Below are positions 1-5,188 of a stretch of 8,385 bases of DNA, one piece after another (positions within the stretch are counted from its first letter, which is position 1; every line of letters begins with the position of its first letter). Where the stretch lies: positions 20,120 through 28,504 of the forward strand of contig FR892214.1 in NCBI GenBank assembly GCA_000433115.1, in the 5' to 3' direction. Under the pieces are notes generated by a model. The model was not told where the DNA came from, ran no database searches, and saw only the letters and a program-made list of their open reading frames with translations. Source of the stretch: Ruminococcus sp. CAG:382. GTDB lineage: Bacteria; Bacillota; Clostridia; Oscillospirales; CAG-382. The translations under genes were made by a program, and so were the position numbers.

Positions 1-29
1 ACGCCGCGTACTTTTTCGGTACGCGGCGT
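1..29 (-). terminator. Perfect 11-bp hairpin, probable intrinsic terminator of the surface-protein gene
   Basis: Positions 1-11 (ACGCCGCGTAC) are the exact reverse complement of 19-29, with a 7-nt loop at 12-18. The GC-rich stem begins about 40 nt after the stop codon of the minus-strand surface-protein gene, where an intrinsic terminator would sit. Read on the minus strand, the U-tract that should follow falls before position 1, outside the window, so it cannot be confirmed. On the plus strand the stem is followed by TTGATATTGATA, which is a poor U-tract. It could also serve a convergent gene to the left. Confidence 0.6.
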
Positions 30-68
30 TTGATATTGATATATTATATATGCTCAGAAGCGATTCAA

Positions 69-1946
69 TCAATAATTCTTTTTCTTGTTGATTGCCATGA
101 TGACGATATAACCGACGGTGAGGAGAATAACAACCGCACCGATGATGAAGAATATCGTCTTGTTGCCGGAGCCGGACTGTTCCTCAGCCTGGGAAGGAGC
201 AGAAGCCTTGCTGTCCTCGGCATCGGAGGATTCGATGGCGGGAACGGATTCTTCCTTGCTTTCCTCTGTGGGAGTAAGCTTTTCAATCATTTCGTTTTCA
301 ACCTGACCGCAGCGGGAGCAGGTGTGGCTCTGAACGCCTTCGGAGGTTGTGGTTGCGGGAACTATTACCTGCCATTCACCGAACTCATGACCGAGCTTGG
401 GAGTGACTTCATTTTTAAGTATCTCGCCGCAGGCGGTACACTTCTGAATGACATATCCGTCGGCGGTGCAGGTCGCGTCCTTTGTTTCCTCGGGACCTGC
501 GGTATGCCTTGCGGGTATCTTCGTGTATGAAATAAGCTTGCCGCAGTCCTTGCAGGTCGTGCTGTCATAGCCGTCAGCCGTGCAGGTGGGATCCTTGTGA
601 CCGTTTGTCGTGTTGACATGCTTGCAGCCGAGCTTATCGATCTCCTCTGTTTCCTTGGTGCCGCATACGGTGCAGGTGTGTTCACGGGTGCCCTTGTCCT
701 TGACAGTGGCTTCCTTGGTCACTACCCATTCGCCAAAGGTATGCGCAGTCTTCGGGACCTCGATATTTTCTTCAAGCACCTTTCCGCAATCGGCGCAAAC
801 AACATTTTTGGAGCCGACTTCCGCGCAGGTAGCTTCTTTTACAATGACATCCTTTTTATTTTCATGCTTGCAGTCAAGTCTGTGAATGACCTCGGTATCC
901 TTTGCGCCGCAGACGGAGCAGACTCTTTCACGTGAGCCGTCTTCGTCGTTTGTCGCTTCCTTGGTCACGACCCATTCACCGTACTTATGGTCGGCAAGCG
1001 GAAGTGTCTTTTCACTGCCTGTCTTTGCACCGCAGTTGGGGCATGCGAGCTGTGAAGCGCCCTGTATTGTGCAGGTGGATTCCCTGATGACCTTTTCGGT
1101 ATATCCGGTGGTATCCTCTGCCCATTCAAATCCCTGTTCCATAGCAAACTTATAAGCTGCGGAATTTTTGCATCCCTTCAGGGTAACGGCTGCATTGCCG
1201 TCAAATGCGTCTGAGGGAACAGCGGTAACAGTGCAGGGTATGTATGCGGTTTTTACCGCGGAAAGATCCGCAAAAGCGCCGCCTTCGACGGATGTGACCT
1301 TGAGAGTCTTGCCGTTGTAGCTGATCGATGCGGGAATAACGAGATCCGAAATGCTCTTGTTTGCGACGGAAGCGACCGAAGCGGTATCATCGTCAACGAG
1401 ATAGGTGATGCCGTCAACAGTCGTGGAGACGTCGCTCTTCTTCGCAACGGTGAAATCGACGGGGACTCCTGTAAGATCAATGGATTCAAGGTCGTCGCCG
1501 TAAACGATCGAAACATTCTGTGCCTCAATGACAACATCCTGACCTGCCGCGGAAGCGGGAACCGTAAATACGAGTGTCAGAGTCAGATCGTCGGCTTTTT
1601 TGAGCGGATTCTTTCCTTCGAAGTCACAAACCATGAAGGTACATGCGCTTGAAGAAACGTTACCCGTAGCTTCCCATCCGTCAAAACCGGTGCCGCCGAG
1701 TGTGTCAGTTGAGGTTTCGATAAGAGAATGGTCATATGCGAGATCAAACGATACGGAAACGATGCCCTGTTCGGCAACTGCCGTATCGATTCCCGCGAGC
1801 TTCATCGTGAGAGTGAAGGTACTGCCCGCAGTAATTCTGCCGGGCTTGGAGAGCTTGAGCTGTCCGTTATCGGCGGAAACCGCGAGAGCGAGAACGGAAA
1901 ACAGCATAAGTAGCGCGGCAAATGCGGAAATTATACGTTTTTTCAT
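69..1946 (-). CDS. Secreted, membrane-anchored surface protein: cohesin-like domain, BspA-type LRR and seven CxxCG repeats
   Basis: The 625-residue product starts with a signal peptide (MKKRIIS, hydrophobic 8-23, cleavage likely after AVSA at 25). Residues 28-167 resemble a cohesin-type beta-sandwich, with an opening strand followed by AGSTFTLTMKL, then VSVSFDLAYD, TLTLVFTVPASAAG and VPVDFTV. Residues 180-275 match BspA-type leucine-rich repeats (LVIPASI, VTSVEGGAFADL, YIPCTVTAVPSDAF, then an NSAAYKFAMEQGFEW cap). Residues 291-557 hold seven CxxCG knuckles. An acidic Ser/Glu/Pro linker (558-595) leads to one membrane helix (about 597-619) and a basic tail NKKKNY; there is no LPXTG, so it is a single-pass anchor with the bulk outside. 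Such architectures are known in clostridial surface proteins thought to bind ligands or polysaccharides; the actual ligand is unknown. It is transcribed alone, divergently from thyX. I chose the start at 1946 because it gives a standard signal peptide behind AGAAAGGA, though the spacing is long (about 13 nt). An in-frame ATG at 2024 with GGAGG 11 nt upstream would add 26 basic residues and is a real alternative. Confidence 0.85.
   Translation of the reverse strand: MKKRIISAFAALLMLFSVLALAVSADNGQLKLSKPGRITAGSTFTLTMKLAGIDTAVAEQGIVSVSFDLAYDHSLIETSTDTLGGTGFDGWEATGNVSSSACTFMVCDFEGKNPLKKADDLTLTLVFTVPASAAGQDVVIEAQNVSIVYGDDLESIDLTGVPVDFTVAKKSDVSTTVDGITYLVDDDTASVASVANKSISDLVIPASISYNGKTLKVTSVEGGAFADLSAVKTAYIPCTVTAVPSDAFDGNAAVTLKGCKNSAAYKFAMEQGFEWAEDTTGYTEKVIRESTCTIQGASQLACPNCGAKTGSEKTLPLADHKYGEWVVTKEATNDEDGSRERVCSVCGAKDTEVIHRLDCKHENKKDVIVKEATCAEVGSKNVVCADCGKVLEENIEVPKTAHTFGEWVVTKEATVKDKGTREHTCTVCGTKETEEIDKLGCKHVNTTNGHKDPTCTADGYDSTTCKDCGKLISYTKIPARHTAGPEETKDATCTADGYVIQKCTACGEILKNEVTPKLGHEFGEWQVIVPATTTSEGVQSHTCSRCGQVENEMIEKLTPTEESKEESVPAIESSDAEDSKASAPSQAEEQSGSGNKTIFFIIGAVVILLTVGYIVIMAINKKKNY
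276..1076 (-). repeat. Seven tandem CxxCG knuckle repeats inside the surface protein
   Basis: The knuckles are CPNCG, CSVCG, CADCG, CTVCG, CKDCG, CTACG and CSRCG, starting at protein residues 302, 343, 384, 425, 465, 503 and 543, a spacing of 41, 41, 41, 40, 38 and 40. Some units have an extra upstream cysteine (STC, ATC or PTC about 11 residues before the knuckle). Others lack it and carry GEWVVTKEAT or GEWQVIVPAT instead. This gives a partly alternating pattern. The GEWVVTKEAT units encoded near 951-980 and 705-734 are nearly identical in DNA too, which suggests fairly recent internal duplication. The motif is common in surface proteins of Clostridia; its ligand or metal is not established to my knowledge. 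Confidence 0.85.
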
Positions 1947-1952
1947 GAGAAA

Positions 1953-1967
1953 TAAACATTCCTTTCT
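1953..1967 (-). promoter_or_regulatory. Candidate ribosome binding site for the start at 1946
   Basis: On the minus strand AGAAAGGA lies upstream of the ATG at 1946 with about 13 nt between GGA and ATG. That is longer than the usual 5-10 nt, so this site alone does not settle the start. It is supported by the ordinary signal peptide that begins at this ATG. Confidence 0.45.
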
Positions 1968-2028
1968 TTTGATTGTGTTGATAAAAGCCTTGTAACAGTG
2001 CTTTTTCGTCCGTTTTCGAGCCATCGGG

Positions 2029-2093
2029 GGTCATACCTCCGGCAACGGATGCGGTAAGCGCAATACGACCTTGCCATATTACTGCCGTTTACC
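2029..2093 (-). promoter_or_regulatory. Structured 5' leader with mutually exclusive folds around a GGAGG
   Basis: This lies in the transcribed leader of the surface-protein gene, just after the predicted start of transcription near 2101. Fold A is a compact three-way junction. A 7-bp outer helix pairs 2064-2070 with 2029-2035 (one G-U) and encloses two perfect 4-bp hairpins, 2059-2062 with 2050-2053 and 2046-2049 with 2038-2041. Fold B pairs 2089-2093 with 2053-2057 (GGTAA/TTACC) and 2077-2082 with 2060-2065 (one G-U). It uses bases needed by the outer helix and one hairpin of fold A, so the two cannot coexist. The GGAGG at 2036-2040, a Shine-Dalgarno for the alternative start at 2024, is partly inside fold A. 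I could not match it to a known riboswitch class by eye; c-di-GMP-I, purine, THF and glycine consensus elements were not seen. Confidence 0.35.
2036..2040 (-). promoter_or_regulatory. GGAGG Shine-Dalgarno for an alternative start at 2024
   Basis: A strong GGAGG on the minus strand stands 11 nt before an ATG at 2024 that is in frame with the surface protein. If used, the product begins MARKRTKKHCYK and carries a 26-residue basic extension before the signal peptide. It can also pair in a local hairpin, CGGAGG at 2041-2036 with CCCCCG at 2030-2025, with one A-C mismatch. Confidence 0.4.
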
Positions 2094-2107
2094 ATACTAC
2101 AAACGCT

Positions 2108-2136
2108 ATTATAACGTCTCCGCCGCGATTTGTCAA
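2108..2136 (-). promoter_or_regulatory. Exact-consensus sigma-A promoter of the surface-protein gene
   Basis: On the minus strand TTGACA (2131-2136) and TATAAT (2108-2113) are separated by exactly 17 bp (2114-2130), a perfect housekeeping promoter. Transcription should start near 2101, which leaves a leader of about 155 nt before the ATG at 1946 (or about 77 nt before 2024). Such a strong promoter suggests high basal expression, so any control may act after initiation. Confidence 0.85.
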
Positions 2137-2208
2137 TGGTCAATTAAATACATCTCGGAAAAAGGAAGTAAATTTGTAGGAGTGACGAACAAAATTAACA
2201 CGCTTTTA

Positions 2209-2237
2209 TTGATTTTTGCTCTTTATTATGATATACT
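2209..2237 (+). promoter_or_regulatory. Sigma-A promoter with extended -10 for the thyX operon
   Basis: TTGATT (2209-2214), a 17-bp spacer and TATACT (2232-2237) form the promoter, with TG at 2229-2230 giving an extended -10 (TGATATACT). Transcription would start near 2244, about 43 nt before the thyX start. The -35 boxes of this and the divergent promoter lie about 70 bp apart. I see no clear operator between them. Confidence 0.75.
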
Positions 2238-2270
2238 AACGTAATCAAAAGGTGTATCATTTTCATAGTA

Positions 2271-2278
2271 AAGGAAGG
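2271..2278 (+). promoter_or_regulatory. thyX ribosome binding site selecting a GTG start
   Basis: AAGGAAGG ends 8 nt before the GTG at 2287. The product from this GTG begins MKVRIIAHTPEPE, the expected ThyX N-terminus. No in-frame ATG occurs before residue 48, so the non-ATG start is well supported. Confidence 0.8.
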
Positions 2279-2286
2279 AAACCGCA

Positions 2287-3039
2287 GTGAAGGTAAGAAT
2301 AATCGCCCACACACCCGAACCCGAAAAGGTAGTTGCCGCAGCGGCAAAACTGTGCTACGCTTCGTCGGATATCGACACACTGTACGCAAACCTGACGCCC
2401 GAAAAAACCGCCGCATTCATAGATATGCTTTCCTCCCTCGGGCACGAATCCCCGATTGAGCACGTTTCCTTCACATTTGCGATCGAAGGCGTTTCCCGCT
2501 CGCTCCTTGCACAGATAACCCGCCACCGCATAGCGTCCTACTCCGTGCAAAGCCAACGCTACGTCAACAAAAGCAATTTCACATATATAATCCCTCCCGC
2601 GATCGAAGCCGACGAAGAAGCCAGAGCGGAATTCCTTTCCGCAATGGAGGAAGACAAGCGGCATTACGACCGCCTCACCGCCATACTCAGAAAAAACCAC
2701 ACCGCAAGGCTGATCTCTGAAGGCAAAACACCCGAGGAAGCCGAAAAAGCGGCATCGAAGATGGCGATCGAAGACGCCCGTGCCGTTCTTCCGAACGCCT
2801 GTGACACGCGCATTATCATGACGATGAACGCCCGTGCTCTGCGTAATTTCTTCCGCCAGCGCTGCTGCACCCGCGCCCAGTGGGAAATCCGCGCCCTCGC
2901 GACCGCGATGCTTGCCGAGGTGAAGGCGATCGCACCGCATCTTTTCACCCTTGCCGGTCCCGCCTGCGTCGCAGGTCCATGTCCGGAAGGCAAAATGAGT
3001 TGCGGAAAAGCAGCCGAAATGAGGGAAAAATTCAGATGA
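2287..3039 (+). CDS. thyX: Flavin-dependent thymidylate synthase ThyX
   Basis: This 250-residue enzyme should convert dUMP to dTMP in the cytoplasm, using methylenetetrahydrofolate as carbon donor and FAD/NADPH for reduction. The ThyX signature RHRx7S is intact (R79, H80, R81 ... S89, within RHRIASYSVQSQRY). The other hallmarks are HESPIEH near 53-59 (FAD/substrate region) and NARALRNFF...AQWEIR at 181-202, which holds the dUMP-binding arginines. The length is normal for clostridial ThyX. The tail has three cysteines in GPACVAGPCPEGKMSCG (C227, C232, C239), which are not part of the catalytic core. The start is GTG behind a strong AAGGAAGG. It is the first gene of the operon, and its stop overlaps the kinase start by 4 nt (ATGA), implying translational coupling. 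No thyA is visible here. Confidence 0.95.
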   Translation: MKVRIIAHTPEPEKVVAAAAKLCYASSDIDTLYANLTPEKTAAFIDMLSSLGHESPIEHVSFTFAIEGVSRSLLAQITRHRIASYSVQSQRYVNKSNFTYIIPPAIEADEEARAEFLSAMEEDKRHYDRLTAILRKNHTARLISEGKTPEEAEKAASKMAIEDARAVLPNACDTRIIMTMNARALRNFFRQRCCTRAQWEIRALATAMLAEVKAIAPHLFTLAGPACVAGPCPEGKMSCGKAAEMREKFR

Positions 3040-3713
3040 AAAAGTGCCTGATCGCCATTGACGGCATTGACGGAAGCGGCAAAGAAACGCAGACGAAACT
3101 GCTCCTGTCGTCGCTTGAATCCGACGGCATACCGCATAAATATCTCTCCTTCCCCACATACCGTGAACCGTGGAGCGATCTCGTGACGCTGTATCTCGGC
3201 GGCGGCTTCGGCGACTCGCCGGATAATGTCAACGCATACGCGGCAAGCACCTTTTTTGCCTGCGACCGTTATTGCTCGTATATGCTCGACTGGAAGAAGG
3301 AATACGACGCCGGAAGCGTCATCGTCTGCAACAGATATACAACGGGCAACGCCGTCCATCAGCTCTCGAAGCTCCCCGAAAACGAATGGGACGCTTTTCT
3401 TGAATGGCTCGAGGATTACGAATACGGCAGACTCGGACTCCCGAAGCCCGATTTTGTGATTTACCTATGTCTCCCGCCCGAAACCGCGCTCGAACACATA
3501 CGTAAAAGAAGCGAGGAGACCGGACGCGAAATGGATATCCACGAAAAATCCGCCGCCCATCTTGAAAAAAGCCACCGTGCCGCGCTCTTTGCGGCAGAAA
3601 AGCTGTTCTGGCACACCGTAAACTGCTCCGACGACAACGGCGGTATGCGGACCCGCAGCGATATACATAACGAAATAACCGCGCTTCTTGAAAAAGGGGG
3701 TTTTCTGAAATGA
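3036..3713 (+). CDS. tmk: Thymidylate kinase-like P-loop nucleoside monophosphate kinase
   Basis: The 225-residue protein most likely phosphorylates dTMP to dTDP with ATP, the step after ThyX. The P-loop is GIDGSGKETQTK (10-21), the usual TMPK form. FACDRY follows at 74-79. The region matching the TMPK DR(Y/H) motif reads CNRYTTGNAVHQ (98-109), with Asn where canonical enzymes have Asp. PKPDFVIYLCLPPE (137-149) is the strand before the LID, and RKRSEETGREMDIHEK (156-171) is a basic LID region. This divergent pattern is, from memory, the form seen in Clostridia, so dTMP kinase is likely; a broader deoxynucleoside (mono)phosphate kinase is the alternative. I start it at 3036: this ATG overlaps the thyX stop by 4 nt, has GAGGG about 10 nt upstream, and puts the P-loop at the usual distance. 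The open frame extends further upstream only inside thyX. Confidence 0.85.
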   Translation: MKKCLIAIDGIDGSGKETQTKLLLSSLESDGIPHKYLSFPTYREPWSDLVTLYLGGGFGDSPDNVNAYAASTFFACDRYCSYMLDWKKEYDAGSVIVCNRYTTGNAVHQLSKLPENEWDAFLEWLEDYEYGRLGLPKPDFVIYLCLPPETALEHIRKRSEETGREMDIHEKSAAHLEKSHRAALFAAEKLFWHTVNCSDDNGGMRTRSDIHNEITALLEKGGFLK

Positions 3714-4255
3714 AAAAAGTATATTTCATGCTCGCCGACGGTTTTGAAGAAACCGAATTCACCGCACCGTGGGATCTGCTCCTTCGCGCCGGCGCCGAGG
3801 TTACTGTCTTTTCGGTGAGCGGCAACGAATACGTGACCGGCGCACACGGGCTGACAGTCAAAGCCGATAAATCGATAAGCGTACCGGACGCCGACTGTGA
3901 CCTCATCGTCCTGCCCGGAGGCGGCAAAGGAACGCAGAATCTCGCCGCATCGGAGAAAGTTGCCTCCGCCGTCAGAGCGGTATATGCAAACGGCGGCTTT
4001 GTCGCGGCGATCTGTGCCGCACCGACCGTTCTCGCCTCTCTGGGACTCCTTGACGGAGTAGAAGCGATATGTTTTCCCGGCATGGAGGAACAGCTCGGAA
4101 AAGCCGTGATTTCAAAGCATAAGGTCGTGCGCTCCGGCAGAATAATAACTGCGGCTGCAATGGGCGTTTCGCTCGAATTCGGCTTGACGCTGATTGCCGC
4201 GCTCTTCGGAAGCGACGTTGCCGAAGCGGTCGCAAAGCAGACCGTAATAAGGTAA
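3710..4255 (+). CDS. DJ-1/PfpI (ThiJ) family protein
   Basis: This 181-residue cytoplasmic protein is a complete single-domain member of the DJ-1/ThiJ family. It has the N-terminal strand and conserved acidic residue (GFEETEF, E16 matching E18 of human DJ-1) and LIVLPGGG at 65-72. The nucleophile elbow AICAAP carries Cys102 (matching C106 of DJ-1), and ITAAAMGVSLEFGL lies at 146-159. Family members include glyoxalase- or deglycase-like enzymes and oxidative-stress proteins; the sequence does not say which applies. It overlaps the kinase stop by 4 nt (ATGA) behind AAAGGGGG, so it is in the thyX operon. A link to nucleotide metabolism is inference only. Confidence 0.9.
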   Translation: MKKVYFMLADGFEETEFTAPWDLLLRAGAEVTVFSVSGNEYVTGAHGLTVKADKSISVPDADCDLIVLPGGGKGTQNLAASEKVASAVRAVYANGGFVAAICAAPTVLASLGLLDGVEAICFPGMEEQLGKAVISKHKVVRSGRIITAAAMGVSLEFGLTLIAALFGSDVAEAVAKQTVIR

Positions 4256-4259
4256 CGCG

Positions 4260-5174
4260 ATGGACGGCAAGCGTAAAGACATACTCTCACTTGCTCCGGT
4301 AACCGCACCGCTACTCGTGGCGCTCGTACTGATACTTCTGTCGCTTTCGGGGAAGCTGCTTGAAGGCAGACGGTCAGACGACAATATTTTTCTCCTGATT
4401 TCGGTCATACAACTCATCGTTTTCATATTCCCATGCGTTTTGTACTATTTCATAAAAGGCAGAAAGCTGAGCACACCGATGTTCGTTTCGGCAGTGAAGC
4501 CGGGGCAGTTTCTGTTCCTGCTTTTCGCATTTCTCGCAATGATAACGGGGACGATCCTCATCAAATTCTTCTATTTCACCGAAACGGGCGCCGCTCCCAC
4601 CGATGTCAACTTCTTCATTTCGGGAGTGCAGAACGCCGAAAACACGAGTATGCTTGAAATAATAGTCGCATTTGTGCTTGTTCCCGCAGTGTGCGAGGAA
4701 TTGTTCTTCCGCGGCATAATTCTTTCGGAATACCGTGCGTTCGGTTCGTTTTCGGCTGTGCTTTTCTCGGCGATATGCTTTTCCATGGCACATTTCTCGT
4801 TTTCGGCACTCCCGATATATTTCTTCAACGGACTCATTCTCGGAACCGCAGCGATCGCCTGCCGGTCGGTATTCGCGCCGATCCTCATACATATCGGCAG
4901 TAATCTTCTGAGTATATACGCAAGCGATCTCTTCCTCCGTGTAACGGTTCAGAAATGCGGCGTATTTTTCGTGTTTTTCGTGCTTACCGTCGCTTTTCTG
5001 CTGTCGGTGATACTGATGCTGTCCCGTGCCGAAAGTATTTTCTGGAACCGCAGCGCAAACCCGCCCGAAAGTGAGCTTCCGCCTCGAAGTGCCGGAACAC
5101 TGAAGACCGTATTTCTCTCACCCGCATTTTTCGTGCTGGTGTTCGTATTCGTGATAATCACAATTCTTGTATAA
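4260..5174 (+). CDS. CPBP-family intramembrane glutamic-type protease (CAAX/Abi-like)
   Basis: This 304-residue polytopic protein has about eight hydrophobic segments (near 13-30, 43-65, 84-105, 131-146, 162-180, 187-220, 232-254 and 284-303). It carries all three CPBP motifs: EELFFR with E146, E147 and R151; FSMAH with F174 and H178; and HIGSN with H211 and N215. These residues form the intramembrane catalytic site in the family of eukaryotic Rce1 and bacterial Abi/PrsW-like proteins, so the enzyme is probably active. The substrate is unknown; in Firmicutes relatives are linked to peptide maturation, self-immunity and surface signalling. It starts 4 nt after the DJ-1 gene, with only a weak AAGG upstream, so it probably depends on coupling. 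The C-terminal extension after residue 255, with a polar loop and an extra helix, lies outside the core domain. Confidence 0.88.
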   Translation: MDGKRKDILSLAPVTAPLLVALVLILLSLSGKLLEGRRSDDNIFLLISVIQLIVFIFPCVLYYFIKGRKLSTPMFVSAVKPGQFLFLLFAFLAMITGTILIKFFYFTETGAAPTDVNFFISGVQNAENTSMLEIIVAFVLVPAVCEELFFRGIILSEYRAFGSFSAVLFSAICFSMAHFSFSALPIYFFNGLILGTAAIACRSVFAPILIHIGSNLLSIYASDLFLRVTVQKCGVFFVFFVLTVAFLLSVILMLSRAESIFWNRSANPPESELPPRSAGTLKTVFLSPAFFVLVFVFVIITILV

Positions 5175-5179
5175 AGGAG
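5173..5179 (+). promoter_or_regulatory. mltG ribosome binding site overlapping the upstream stop codon
   Basis: AAAGGAG shares two bases with the TAA of the CPBP gene and stands 9 nt before the ATG at 5189. It fixes the mltG start and lets terminating ribosomes reload. Confidence 0.75.
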
Positions 5180-5188
5180 CAACGCAGG

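Noticed and set aside
30..530. 166-codon plus-strand open frame opposite the surface-protein gene
   Set aside because: It is antisense to the cysteine-repeat and anchor region of the surface protein. Its Gly/Ala/Phe-rich composition is a reflection of that gene.
276..1076. CRISPR-like or intergenic repeat array at about 120-bp period
   Set aside because: The periodicity is explained by protein repeats of about 40 residues in a continuous reading frame. The units diverge at synonymous and other positions, unlike CRISPR repeats.
2029..2093. Assignment of the leader to the c-di-GMP-I riboswitch class
   Set aside because: Surface proteins of Clostridia are often controlled this way, but I could not find the conserved GCAAA-type segments or the tetraloop-receptor arrangement of that class, so no class is claimed.
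2182..2244. Possible 20-residue GTG-started peptide (MTNKINTLLL...) in the control region
   Set aside because: Its GGAG is too close to the GTG, and it overlaps the -35 and -10 of the thyX promoter, so it would not be on the thyX transcript.
2263..3159. 298-codon minus-strand open frame opposite thyX
   Set aside because: It lies wholly antisense to thyX and the kinase start, has a low-complexity Cys/Phe/Gly/Arg composition and shows no recognisable domain. thyX on the plus strand has full family motifs.
3319..4308. 329-codon minus-strand open frame
   Set aside because: It is antisense to the kinase and DJ-1 genes, both with clear motifs; the composition is Ser/Arg/Pro-rich, as expected from reading a GC-rich coding strand backwards.
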